64,000 nucleotides of DNA from Adiantum capillus-veneris (lineage: Eukaryota > Streptophyta > Polypodiopsida > Polypodiales > Pteridaceae): contig CM043952.1 in assembly GCA_014529385.2 (NCBI GenBank), positions 52,635,119 through 52,699,118 of the forward strand, given 5' to 3'. This document shows, one piece after another, positions 50,926-63,990 of this stretch. The notes below the pieces were generated by a model, which did not search any database, had not been told where the DNA came from, and saw only the letters and a program-made list of their open reading frames with translations. A program made the position numbers and the translations under genes. How positions within the stretch are numbered: position 1 is the stretch's first letter; every line of letters starts with the position of its first letter.

Positions 50926-52289
50926 ACCATGAAGCTCTCATCCTGCAGAAAGAGGTTTTCTTGCCACAGGTCTACAGATGTAGTTGACCCCTGACCTGAA
51001 TGGTTAAACCAATCCTCCACTTCTTTGTTACTTTTCGATGGTCTTAGGCTTTGTCTTATTGCTTGGAAGGTTGCTTCATCAGGTAGTGTCTCCTTGTATT
51101 TTTCAGCTTTCTCAAAGCATCTTCGAAGGCATTCCATTGGATTGCTGGATGTTTCCATTGCCTCATCATCACTACTATCCTCTGAAACAAATCCACTCCT
51201 CTCCTCTTGGACTCTGGAAATAATAGCCAGGGAGAAATCCTCCCTTAAATAAAACACACTTTGCACATCATGTAAGAAGATATAGGTCGTGTCTCCAATC
51301 CTGAAGTCAGGCACAGTAGGCAACATCATCTGAGCATGCTTCTCAGTGAAGTTACTGACATCCAATGGAAGTTTGATTTCTGTGGTTTTCACAGAGAGCA
51401 TCTTACTTCTTTGTACTTCAATTGCCTCAACCTCAAGGTCGACTGTGTCTTCAACCTCCTCGAATTCTTGCATATGAGTTGTCTCCTCACATTCCTCATC
51501 TGGTGCTGCATCCTCCTCCTCTAACACCTCATCAGGATTCTGCATGAGGAATCCAAATAGGCTGTTCAGGTAAATCATAAAGCCAAAGGCTTCCTGAATG
51601 AGTTTGCATTCTTTTTGATGCAAAGGGCAGGCTGAATGTCGGCAAGAGGGTGGTAATTCCCTATGCTTCTTCACTCCCTGTCCCTTTCCACCACAGTCAT
51701 TTAAATGCACAAGAGTCATAGTAGGCAGAACAACCCTTCCTACCTGCACCATCACTTCAAACTTATCTCTGTAGGACTGCAAGAAATTACTGTGCTGAGC
51801 TAACAGGTCTTCAATGTCAAACTTTGGATTAAACATAGAATGAACTAGATCATACTTGTCCCCAACACCACAAGATGCTGCAAAATCAAACAGCCTCTCA
51901 TCAGTTGCAGCTGGGTCTTCCAGAGAAGACACATCCTCTTTGTCTTTACATTTAGTTGCACAGGGACTTCCTTCTAGCACATCTGTATCATCTGAGAAGT
52001 CTATATTCCTCTTTCTTGTATTTCTCTTCAGAAGTACTGTAGAGGGCACCACAGCCTTGTAGGGTGAGGGATCCTCTTGCCCTGGTGACCTCTCTGATTG
52101 ATCTTCAACAATTGACTTTTCTTCAGATATGTCCTGACAAAAGTCAACAGTTCTTTTGGCAGATACATTATGCAACTGAGCCCGCAAGGGTTGAAATCCT
52201 GGCACAAGCTCTGGATCAGGTTTCAGTCTCTTCTGCCTACTAGACCTTAATCCTATTCATCAGGAAACATGACAAGTCAAAACCATCAT

Positions 52290-52290
<1 letters not shown>

Positions 52291-52333
<43 letters not shown>

Positions 52334-52409
52334 GATAGATATAAATATATATATATATATATATATAAACCATCATGATCTCTCTCTCTCTCTCTCTCTC
52401 TCCTGATAG

Positions 52410-52467
<58 letters not shown>

Positions 52468-52500
52468 GTCTCTCACCAAAGCACAAAAAAACACACACCT

Positions 52501-52555
<55 letters not shown>

Positions 52556-52578
52556 GAACACTAAAAAAATACACAGAG

Positions 52579-52672
<94 letters not shown>
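52291..52672. repeat. Alternating (CT)n and (TA)n arrays in intron 1 of gene B
   Basis: (CT)n at 52291-52331, 52380-52402, 52504-52552 and 52581-52672 with (TA)n at about 52345-52367 and 52417-52465. The segment CCTGATAGATATAAATATATA occurs twice (52331, 52403), so a unit of roughly 70 bp was itself duplicated. Confidence 0.9.
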
Positions 52673-52674
<2 letters not shown>

Positions 52675-52688
52675 TAATTTTCTATTTG

Positions 52689-52832
52689 ACTAAAGGCGCG
52701 CAAGGAAGGAAAAGTGCGTTTTGCAACTCTCTCCGCGCGCCTTAAGTACAACAGAGAGAGAGTCATAACAATACTATAGGCGCGCGGAGAGAGCTGGAGC
52801 CAATATTAGGTTGGCTATGCGCGCCGTTAGTA
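52689..52832. promoter_or_regulatory. Two GC-rich dyads between genes B and C (left pair)
   Basis: Dyad 1: ACTAAAGGCGCGC (52689) paired with GCGCGCCTTAAGTA (ending 52748). Dyad 2: TACTATAGGCGCGCGGAGAG (52772) paired with GCGCGCCGTTAGTA (ending 52832). They lie in gene B's first intron. Their similarity to the right pair suggests a repeated regulatory or transposase-binding site, or tiny foldback elements; role is inference. Confidence 0.55.
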
Positions 52833-53094
52833 ACGTGTACAGAGAGGGTAGGGAAAGAGACAATGTATATATATCTGTGTGTGTGTCTGTGTGTATGTGT
52901 GTATGTGTCTATGTCTATGGAAGTATGGGTATTGAGGTGTGTGTGTTGAACAACAGTCTGAGTTTTTCTTTGTTTAGACACACACACACACACACACAAT
53001 TTGTACCAACTATTGGAAATACAGAGAGAAAGAGTGAGAGATCACCTTTTGTTGGTGGGGTTTGTAGGAACTCCAAGGGAGGTGTCTCCTCCAT

Positions 53095-54526
<1,432 letters not shown>

Positions 54527-57287
54527 ATGGCTAGAACAAAAGCCACTGCAAGGAAGGCAGGCATGGGACCAGGATTAGCATCTAAAGCAAGTAGCAGATC
54601 TGCAACCCCAAAGAAAAGACCTGGAAAACCAAATAAAATTCTGAAAGGGCCAAGGATGAAGAAGCTGCAAACCTGCATGGTACTTTTCAAAGAAATCAGA
54701 AAGGCACAGAAATGTGTAGATTTATGCATACCAAAGCTACCCTTCCAGAGGATGGTGAGGTCCATATGTGATGAAGCTACCTGGGGCACCAAAAGGTGGA
54801 AGGTGGTGGCATTAATGGCTCTACAGGAAGCAGCAGAGGACTTCCTACTGGAGTACTTCAGTGACATGACCATTGTTGCAGCCCGTGCCGACAGGGTTAC
54901 TATAATGGACAAAGATAGTGAGACACTGAAAAGAATAAGGTGGAGGTATGACAAACTGCTCGTCCCCAATGTCTGCAAGGATAAGGAAATGAGGGAAATT
55001 TTGTTATACCCCCCGGAGCTAGTGCCACAACTCACAGTTGTAGATGTCACACATGATGTGAATACAAGGGCAAGGGCAGAGACTATTGCTCGCCAAACAG
55101 AGGACATGAGGGAAGCAGAGCTTAAGGAGAAAGCAAAAGTAGCAGTGGAGTCCCAGAGGCAAACAGAGTGCAATGTGACCCTGTCTATAGAGGCAAGCAA
55201 TCAAGAAACTCTACTTTCAATGAAGAATGGTTTGCTTGCAGAGATACCATTTGTAGGTGGAGCCAGAAAGCTAGCTCTAGAAAAAGTGGACATTAATTTA
55301 TTGCAGAATCCAGATGCTCAGATTTCAGACACAATTATCTATGCTTGTCTTAAGTAAGTGTTACTATCTTGCTAGCTTTGAAAACTCAGATAATAGGTTT
55401 GCTAACTCAGGTAGAGTCTCTGCAGCCTGATCAAAAGTCAACTCCCACTGCACACTCACACAGAGGTGTTTCTCCTTGATCCACAAATGTCAGTAATTAT
55501 TAGACAAAAGAACAGTCCATCTGGGACCTTTGAGAGTTGGTTTCTCCACTGTGCTATGCTGGTAGTTACTGTGATCATCTTTCCATATGAGAACAACCAT
55601 CACTGGAGTCTCATATGCCTTGATGTTGACCAACCAGCAGTGTGGGTGTTCAATTCAATAAAAGGAACCCACCCTGAAATTAGGCTGTAAGTGTTTTGTA
55701 TCAGAAAGTGTTTCTTATAGATATCCATGTAAATTTGAAGCCTCATGCTAACATCTTGACATTGCTTTGTGCAGTTGTATAAAGAGGTTGTTGCTTGCCT
55801 ATGGCAAGCTATGTGGAAGGTATGAACTATACAAGGCCCCAATCAAAGAAGTACCTGTCCCAAATCAAACCGATGGGAATTCTTGCGGCTGGAGATGTCT
55901 TCTCCATGCAGAATATGTCCTGCAAAGCTACTTTGCATTAAAACCTTTCATGACTAAGGTACCCATTTGGCAATGCATTCAGTTAGTTTTGGTTTAGTCT
56001 ATAAAAGAATTCTCACCATGTGTTCTTTCAATTTTGCAGAGTGCTTTAAAAAACTACACATATGATTATTTGCAAAGATACCGGGTAAGTTTAATACAAC
56101 ACCTGCTTACTATGTCTAGCCCTAGAGAGCTTGAAGATAGCGGCTTGGATGAGCGCACTATTGATCTTACAAAACATGACATGCCACCACGACAAACCCC
56201 TACATCCGATACAGTGGAATCACAACGGGCCGAGGGGGTCATATCAGCAGAAGATGAAAGAGCCGAGGATGAGGAAAGGTCAAATGAGCATATGGAAGGT
56301 GCTAAGGTACTACCGTAGGAGACAATGAAAGAGCCAAGTCAGCCAGTGGAGGAGCCAAAAGAGCCTATTGCTGAAACCCAAGATGAGGAAAGCAGGCCTA
56401 TAGATGAGCAAAAGGATATGGATGAGCAAAATGATATGGATCAGGCAAGGATGTATGAGGCAAGCCGATCAACCGAGGGAGACGAAAAGACCTTGGAAGA
56501 AACCTTGAATGAGGCAGAAAGAGCCATGGGGGAGACCCCTGATGAAGATGTGAATGATGACTATGAAGATAAAGCGGAGGAGAGCAACAACGACATGAAC
56601 ACTACAGAGACCCAGTATGGACCCTTGCTACCTGTAGATACGGTTGTTCCGGTAATGTCTATTCAAGTATGGCAAAATATGTTCAGCTTCTAACTACTTA
56701 TATGTACTTGTCAACTTTTACAGAGGTTAATTATCTTGGACGTAAATGGATTGCTGCTGATGCGGGTGCCTCTCGGTGACAGAGGACCCTTTGAGGATTT
56801 GCAAACGTTTCGGATGGGAACTTGTCGAGTCGTGGTTCGTCCAGGAGCCAAGGAATTTATTCAGTTTCTTCTTCCGCGCTTCAGAGTTTCCATATGGTCT
56901 TCAATGAAAAGGCAAAACTTGTCGCCACTAGTTGCAATAGTTTGCAGTGTATGCCAAGCTCACACGTCAGATTTTGCCTTTTTGTGTGATCAAAGAAAAT
57001 GCGTTACCGTTGAGGGCCACTACCACCCTAAAAAACCAGGCTTACCTCTTTTGTACAAACCGTTTAGCCAAATCGGTGTACCCTTTGATGCAACTAATAC
57101 ACTACTAACTGATGATACTCCTGAAAAGGGAGAACTAAATCTGCCGGGAACAACTGTCTCACCACCTTCTTTCGAGGGGCATTCCTTCGATTTTTACCTT
57201 GAAGACATTCTGATTCCATACTTACAAAAATTGTATCTCAGTCCATTGTTCACGGACGAGTTTGTACTTTCTAATGAATTAAGATGA
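54527..57287 (+). pseudogene. Gene C: histone H3-like + Ulp1-like protease + FCP1-like HAD fusion, one in-frame stop
   Basis: Exons 54527-55353, 55426-55686, 55775-55958, 56040-56651 and 56724-57287 join in phase (815 codons) with GT-AG introns of 72-88 bp. Residues 1-145 resemble histone H3: MARTKATARK tail, EIRKAQKCVDLCIPKLPFQR (56-75), MALQEAAEDFL (97-107), RVTIMDKD (123-130); loop 1 is one residue longer than H3, and RWKVVALMALQEAAEDFL recalls CENH3. Residues about 300-424 form a C48 (Ulp1/SENP) domain: H335-W, Q394 and C400 in QTDGNSCGW; N352 sits where Asp is usual. After an acidic linker, residues 629-790 resemble FCP1/NIF phosphatases: DVNGLL (634-639; DxD usual), SIWSS, and TDDTPEK (757-763). 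A TAG at 56316-56318 (codon 517) separates protease and FCP1 parts. Tail-to-tail with gene D. Confidence 0.78.
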
Positions 57288-57314
57288 TTCTTCTATCATG
57301 TCTTTGTCTTGTCT

Positions 57315-57422
<108 letters not shown>

Positions 57423-57551
57423 GAGAGATTTGACGTGGTAAAGAAATGTATTTCAAGCACACTTTTTCACAGGGCACAATTGAAAAATGAGATCAATAAA
57501 CTTCATGTCTTGAAAGTCATTTGTATACACTTGGGTTCACAAGAATATCTG

Positions 57552-58972
57552 TTACATTGACACTACTTCAACCCGACCATCCAACTCTTTGCACAAAATA
57601 TATTTTTCCCTTCGCCGCATCACCTTACGGCTAGCTAGGAAAAAGGAAAAATCTGATAGGTCCTTGTCCATTGACTCTTTAATGATGTCATTTCGCAAAT
57701 GCTGAAGACTGCATAGCTCCCTTATTGTAACCACCAATAGTAGGCCATGCTCTTTATCAATCACTTCCACATCCACAGTAGGATTATCTTCCAAACCTGC
57801 AGAAACCTGGTCCATAGGAATGTACTTACCGTTTAGCATTTGTGATCGCATATACCAAAATGAGAGTAACAGTGATTGGCTTGCAATCATGTACTTGACA
57901 ACTAGAGTATCAAGCGCGACCTCGCACCGTAAACCAATATCTTCCTTTGCATACCATCCTTTGTCAAGAAGTTTGTCACAGGATGACTGCTGAAATGACT
58001 TGCACATGAACATAGTTTTTGTAACTCGGATGTTGTAGCTATGAAACACCTCTATGAAGAGTGCAACAGGACAAAAGTTTGCAATTCTAACCAGTTTGGT
58101 AGGAATAGAGCTACGTAGAGACCTTTGTATATCCTTGTAGAGCTTACTTCACATTGCCTCCACCATTGTTTCCTCGGGAACTGGCCAGTCCACAGTGTTC
58201 CAATCGGTTGGTAGAGGCACTTTCACCAACATGCCATTCTTATTCCCTGAGCTGAGTTGGTAAAAGTGGTCATAAAAAAAGATTCCCTCATCAGCCAGTC
58301 TTTTGCTGCTCCTCTCTGAGTATTGTAGAGAACCAATGTGGGCATGAACAACATGGAAGAGGCCTATTATGCACTCCATAGGTTCCCATTGCTCATAAGA
58401 AGAGGGATAAACATCTGCAATATATATAAGAAGAGTTAAACTAAGAGTATCAATAAGTACAAATGACAAATCTAATGTAATTGAGCTGTGAAGAATGGAG
58501 ACATTACTCATAACAAGCGGGAGAAACATTGCAAAATATATAAGAAAAGTTATAATGAGAGTTTCAGTAAGCTCACATGTCAAGAGTACTTACAATTACA
58601 ACGTGGTTGATGTATATCTGATACATTTCCACCGTTTGCTATCACCTCTGGATGGGTAAACACATGCTGAACAAGAACTTCTTTTACAGATCTTTTGCCG
58701 ATTTCAACTTTGAAATCCAACACCTTGGCCTTCCATGCTGAGCGGTAAACGTTGATACCACTAGACCTCTTGGGTCTTCTTGGTTGCATGAGGACCCATG
58801 AACCTTTGTTTATCCTTTGTCCAACCCATTGGTTCTCTGCACTTATTGAAGCTGGTATTGTAATTGAGGATATGCTACTACTTGGCCTTCTAGGCAAAGT
58901 GCAGTTGTTGGTTGTTGGTGTGAGAGACAGTAAACACCTGGAGGCTCTTGGGCGAGAAGACGTGGACGCCAT
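57552..58972 (-). pseudogene. Gene D: unknown two-exon protein with one in-frame stop
   Basis: Minus-strand exons 58972-58594 and 58414-57552 join in phase at a GT-AG intron (413 codons). The N terminus is Ser/Arg-rich (MASTSSRPRASR), followed by VGQRINKGSWVLMQPRRPKR, then PSSYEQWEPMECIIGLFHVV and EGIFFYDHFYQLSSG; the C terminal half has CDKLLDKGWYAKEDIGLRCE and ends GRVEVVSM. I recognise no domain. A TGA at 58151-58149 (codon 215) interrupts an otherwise continuous frame; the downstream 100 bp stay open and coding-like, so this looks like a single nonsense change rather than an intron. The intron contains an imperfect ~130-bp tandem duplication of the exon-2 border (CTCATAAGAAG / CTCATAACAAG). 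Start lies about 320 bp inside the right inverted repeat. Confidence 0.62.
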
Positions 58973-59293
58973 AGCTCTCAGAGAAAAGCTTTAGTGGAGG
59001 GAGATTCACTTTGAAAGAATTCTAATGGAGGGAAAGTGTTTTAGAATTCCAATATCTTGTGCGGGCTTAATGGTCACCCTCCAGTACGTTAATGACCATA
59101 AGAGAATATCAGAAGTGGGACCACATGCAAGCACCTAAAAGCTCGGTAAAAGGAAGGAAATTACTATGCTACAATCCTAGTTTCATGAAAGTTTTATGCT
59201 ATTTTCCTATTTTTTGAGTCTTTCCACGTACTTTTCTACGTAACGTAGCCTTCATGCTCATTGGACGCGCTCTATTTTTCTCTCTCTTCATAT

Positions 59294-59541
59294 GGCCCTC
59301 CAAATGACCTCTGAAATTTCCTAATGAAACGTAGAAAAAGGGGGAGGCAGAGCTCCCCCATCATCCGTGCGCTCGTGGATGATGGGGGAGCTCTACCTCC
59401 CCCTTTTTTTGTTGATGCGGATGATGGGGGAGCTCCATCTCCCCTTTTTATTACGTTTTTGATGTGTTTATTGAACAAATATATATATCAAATAATGTAG
59501 GTTTTATTTCAAAAACCTTAATCAAAAGCATTTTTCTTGCA
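59294..59541 (-). repeat. Right inverted terminal repeat, interrupted by hairpin sequence
   Basis: Inverted counterpart of 45928-46010: a perfect 32-nt block at 59294-59325, and the AT-rich block with TGTTTATTGAACAAAT and TCAAATAATGTAG at 59463-59500, tip TTTTCTTGCA at 59532-59541. Hairpin 3 and a partial hairpin lie between the two blocks. Confidence 0.72.
59335..59455. repeat. Large hairpin 3 plus partial copy
   Basis: 59335-59410: arms of about 36 nt, AAAAAGGGGGAGG, CAGAGCTCCCCCATCATCC and the reverse complement. A half copy (GATGATGGGGGAGCTCCATC) follows at about 59420-59450 and another at 59561-59588, just outside the inverted repeat. Confidence 0.85.
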
Positions 59542-59599
59542 ATACGGTTGACGTGCACAGATGATGGGGGAGCTCTGACTCCCCCTTTTTTTGTTGATT

Positions 59600-60980
59600 T
59601 GATGAGCTTTGTCAATTTTTTTTAATTTTGTGGAGTTAATACCAAAATTTGATGAAATCTATATGATAATTTGTATGCTTTAATCCCAAAATTGCAAAAA
59701 AAAAGAGGGGGGGGGAGGGAGGCAAAATTGTCATGCCAAGGGTGATTCCCGGTGGTCATGGACTAGGCCCAAGGGGCCGGCTCCAAGTGTGGATTGGGAA
59801 TGAGGCCTAAGGGGCTATTTAATGGGAGGTTGGGCGGTTCATTCTCATGCAGTCCCACCATGGCCTTTACATTGATATACATGTTTGGATCTATTTTTTG
59901 CTAAATGCATGCACACTAGGTGTTATGGGCCCTAGTGTTTAGCAAAGGCTGGTTTGTAATGGCATGTGTATTCATCAAGATGTTGCTTATGCAGCATCTT
60001 GCACTCTATGTGCAGTATCTCTATGCAATTACTAATGGGTCTACAATCACCAATAGATGTCATGGCTTGGTTTGGGTGCTTGTGGATTTTGTAAGTTAAC
60101 CATGATGGTTATTCAGGACATTGTTGATTCCTCAGCAATGTTGTACAACATTGTGATCCTTGTTTACCAGTCATCTGGGACAATTGTTTGTAAACCGTGA
60201 GAGAAACACATCTCAGTACTGTAAGTTATCCAAGGGGATAGGCAGATTACAAAGTGTAATTTTGTGCTAAAGGATATGAAAAGTGCGTACATTAGCACCA
60301 ATAAATCCAATTAATAATAATTTATTTCTCTACTTGGAGTTTGCTTACCATCAGTTAAAGCATGTTTGCGACTAGGTTTAGTCTCTTCATGTATATCCAA
60401 TTTATTTTTAAAGGGCTTCATTGGAGATACATAGAACTATACTCTATACTATATATAAATATACACGTATTATAAATAATTTTTAAAACATCATATATTT
60501 TATATATACTATGTTCAAATCTTCTATATGCGCGTATTTGGGGAGATTTTCAAATCTCGATAGTTAACAGATGGTTTCAGTAAAATGCTGATTCAAATGC
60601 ATCTTAATGGCTATGATTGTGCATATCTTAAAGAGTGAATATTCCCAATCTCTTTAGAACAGTTTTCAATGAGCGCATTAACTTTTTTCAGTTGCATGCT
60701 TTTACACTTTCTTTGTACCTTATACACATTCTCTTCCTTCTCTTTTCGTCATTTTATTTACCTCAAGTATTATTCCTCCCTGTGTGTCTCAAACATGACA
60801 GCTACAGCTACAACTATGCTTTCATGGACAATTAATGGTGCTCAAATAGATTATAGAGTCTCATTATGAAATGCAGAGCTTCTACTTAGTGAATATTTTC
60901 TTCAAAGCCTATTTCCTAGAGTATATTAAGTTTGAAGGCTTGCAAGCAGTCGTTTAGACAGGGAGCTCCAAGTCTAAGGT
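59600..60980. other. Unassigned spacer
   Basis: No gene recognised. It includes a poly-G run near 59708, an imperfect palindrome around 59918-59964 (GCTAAA..ACACTAGG / CCTAGTGTTTAGC), and AT-rich text near 60430-60520. Confidence 0.4.
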
Positions 60981-60984
60981 CAAT

Positions 60985-61893
60985 GTGTTACCAAGATGGG
61001 ATCATGAAGATCAAAAGCACTACCTTCTTAACCATTTTCTGTCCTCAGCTTACCACATTCTTCATTCGGATGACTATGTTTATGAGGCTGACAATTTAGA
61101 AACAAGTGATTCTTCTATGTTCGCTACACCATGTAACAAAATTTTGACTCCATCACATTTAAATGCTGATATTGATGAAGATACAATCGTAGTTTTTTTG
61201 GAGACAGTGGAACTAGCCAGGTCACCAGGACCCTTTCAAAACACAAAAGATGGGGTGGAGCATACAAGGCAGGAGTATTCAAAGAATACATCCATCATTT
61301 CATGGATGAAAGACAAAGGTAAATTTTGCAGGTTGTCTAAACTTTTAGAGATTTGTGTACCTCCCAAAGAGGTTGATGAGCTCCCAAATTTTTATAATGG
61401 CAATGTTTGTTTTTATCTTCCTCCAATTCACAACAATAAAAGGATGCTCTGTATGGAGCAGAAGTACAAAAGGTCATCTTTGGTCTCGCCCAACATCCAC
61501 CAACATGGCCAGAGATTGCACTGTGCATTTGAGTTATTTTCTTGGAAGCGTTCAATGTTGCAAAGTGACATGCTCTTTTCACCTTGGTGAAAGGAGATAC
61601 AATGATTCCTTCTTTCATGAACATTTGGTCAAACAAATCAGCATGGGCTATCCTGCTTGTTGTGAAGGTATATCTAGAATAAGCTACCACTATTGTGACA
61701 AAATGATCACTTGTTGAAATGTTTGCAAGTGTATAATCTATATGTGATGCCAAAGGAAACAACAATAACATGTTTGGTGATCCATCTTGGAGTGCATGAC
61801 CACAATGTACAGCCAGGTACTAGAAGGGCATCTCTTGAAAAGGTGCACAATCTTGTTAAGATAGTTTTAAAGACAGAGAAAGGGGGTTTTTAG
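60985..61893 (+). pseudogene. Decayed transposase-related zinc-binding protein fragment
   Basis: First frame 60985-61590, then the signal continues in frame 61355-61717 (KGHLWSRPTSTNMARDCTVH, LSYFLGSVQCCKVTCSFH) and in 61711-61893 (YVMPKETTITCLVIHLGVHDHN). The order W-S-R-P, C..C, then H-x-H is reminiscent of WRKY/GCM/FLYWCH-type zinc domains carried by plant MULE-like transposases; that assignment is a guess from the motif pattern. At least two frameshifts or stops break it, and no catalytic core is visible downstream. Confidence 0.4.
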
Positions 61894-62532
61894 AAAAGTA
61901 TAGATGTTAGCTACTCGTCAAATGCTATTCCAATCTTTGACTAAAGAAGATAATTTAGAAGCCACTAATGTAGAGCTTAACCATTTTCTTGAGGAAATGA
62001 TGCACAAAAAAACATGTCGCTATAGATAGACAAATACATCACATTGAAATGTACCCGAAACTAAAATCTTTGAGTACCTATGCATAGCTTATGTTTCCAT
62101 GATTCTAATGACTACTTGGACGCAAAAAATAAACATCATTTGTTATACTTACGGCCACCAATAGCTCGCAGATGTGCAAGCGTGTTTGCTCCGTCTCGCG
62201 CAGAATGCTTGGTGTTGGTACGTAGCTCTTGACGAGCCTAGCATGATGGTGTAGTCAGATCTCCAATGTTGAGAGAGAAAGAGAGAGCACAGAAATAGAA
62301 CCCCAAAGTGTGTATATAGAATACACACATGAGATGATGTATATATAGAGGGGACCTGGGTGCCATATATAGAGAAGCCATATATTGAGTAGATTCACAT
62401 TTAGGCTCAACACCCCCGTTGAAATAAGGGTCCCTAACTGTGGATGAAAAAACCCTTGGGGGATCAAGGGAAAAACCCACAGTTCTATATACACCCACTA
62501 TTATATTATAAAAATCATTGAATATACAAATG

Positions 62533-62632
62533 TTCATGAGGAGTTACATCACTCCTTTTACAATGAATATTTTATGAGGAGCTACATCACTCCTTTTACA
62601 ATGAATGTTTTATGAGGAGTTACATTACTCCA
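62533..62632. repeat. ~40-bp tandem repeat, 2.5 copies
   Basis: Unit beginning ATGAGGAGTTACATCACTCC, then TTTTACAATGAATGTTTT, repeated with small changes. Confidence 0.85.
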
Positions 62633-63079
62633 ATCCTATCAAATACAATAATGAATACAAAGGTTCAATGAAGAGGTGTAAAGGCTATCGATTAGCTCGT
62701 AATCAGAAGTGTCTCCAAGAATCTGTTGTATAGCTTGTCATCACTATCGCATCACCAAACATATCTTCATGTTGTCATCAATATGGCATCACCAAACATG
62801 TCTTCATAAATCTTTTATTGTCACCAAGTTTTTCATCATGAAATCAATTCTTTGATCAATCCTACATAGATCATAGACTCAAAAAACATAGTCATGAAAA
62901 TTATTAGCATCGTTAGTGAAATAATTACATTCACAATGCCATAAGAGATGGTTCGTGACGCCACTCGTTTGACGACATGTATATGCATGACAACATATGT
63001 GGACATAAAGTATGAACATAAAAATTACAAGATGCATGATACGTGATGCAAATGACATGTGTATATACTACATAAAATG

Positions 63080-63520
63080 ACATTTATCAACGTAGTGATA
63101 TCAATGAGTATCATCAAAGTATTAACAAAATATCATCACTGTATCAATAAAAATTATCATGGTATCAACGAAAAGAATCAAAGAATAATCGTTGTATCAA
63201 CGAAACAACGTCATGGCATCACCGAAAATAACCATGGTATCAACGAAACAACATCATGATATCACTAAGAATAATCATTGTACCAACGAAACAACATCAT
63301 GGTATCACCGAGAATAATCATTGTATCAACGAAACAATGTCATGGTATCAACAACGAGAATAACCACGGTATCAACGAAACAACATCATGGTATCACCGA
63401 GAATAACCATGGAATCAACGAAGTATCATCATGGCATCACTGAGAATAACCATCGTATCAACGAAAATCACCATGACCAAAGTACTAACAAAACATCATC
63501 ATGGTACCACGGCTCGACTG
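63080..63520. repeat. 43-bp minisatellite with two related half-units
   Basis: About ten degenerate copies of a unit combining ATCATGGTATCACCGAGAAT and AATCATTGTATCAACGAAAC; both halves share the core ATGGTATCA-C-GA, so the 43-mer probably arose from a ~21-bp ancestor. Flanking sequence from 62700 has scattered related text (CATCACCAAACAT). Confidence 0.85.
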
Positions 63521-63599
63521 AATTGGAACGATATGTAACTGGCTTCTGCAGCAAAGTTATGTCAGTAACAAATATATGATTGATGAAGAGAAAATATAA

Positions 63600-63990
63600 T
63601 TGAGGATTTTTCTATTGTGAGGAAAATCAAAAGCAAAAAGTAAAATTTTCTTTTCAAACATATTCGCAGTACAAGAACGATAACCCAAAATCGGTGCACA
63701 ATTTAGAGAAACTTTCTTCTGCAAAGTTATACACCACATCGATTCCAATGGCTCAAGTAAATAGTTTCTACAAAATCATTTGCAATTAGCAGAATAATAA
63801 AATAAAAAAACCAAAAACAAAAGTTTCTTCTCTGACACGTACGCAGTCCGCAAACGGTAACTAAAATTAATGCGCAGAATTTGAAAAAACTTCCTTCTGC
63901 AAAGTTGTAGACCATATTAATTCGAGTGTCTCCACAAACTGTTTCTGCAAAATTGTTCTCAATTAGGAGAAAAAACAAAAAACAAAAATG
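63600..63990. repeat. ~185-bp tandem duplication at the window end
   Basis: Two diverged copies sharing ACTTTCTTCTGCAAAGTTATA / ACTTCCTTCTGCAAAGTTGTA (63711, 63888) and TTCTACAAAATCATTTGCAATTAG / TTCTGCAAAATTGTTCTCAATTAG. May continue beyond the window. No coding evidence. Confidence 0.7.

Noticed and set aside
56083-56121. Possible 38-nt intron (GTAAGT..TCTAG) in gene C exon 4
   Set aside because: Too short for plant splicing, and the next codons after the acceptor contain a stop.
56306-56318. Splicing away the TAG at 56316 using GTACTACCGTAG
   Set aside because: A 12-nt intron is not credible; the TAG is treated as a real stop.
59900-59970. Imperfect palindrome as a terminator or MITE
   Set aside because: Short interrupted arms and no target duplication; likely chance or old debris.
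62270-62540. Stretch with TATA-rich text and AACCCACAGTTCTATATACACC that looks like LTR fragments
   Set aside because: No paired repeat, primer-binding site or target duplication could be found in the window.
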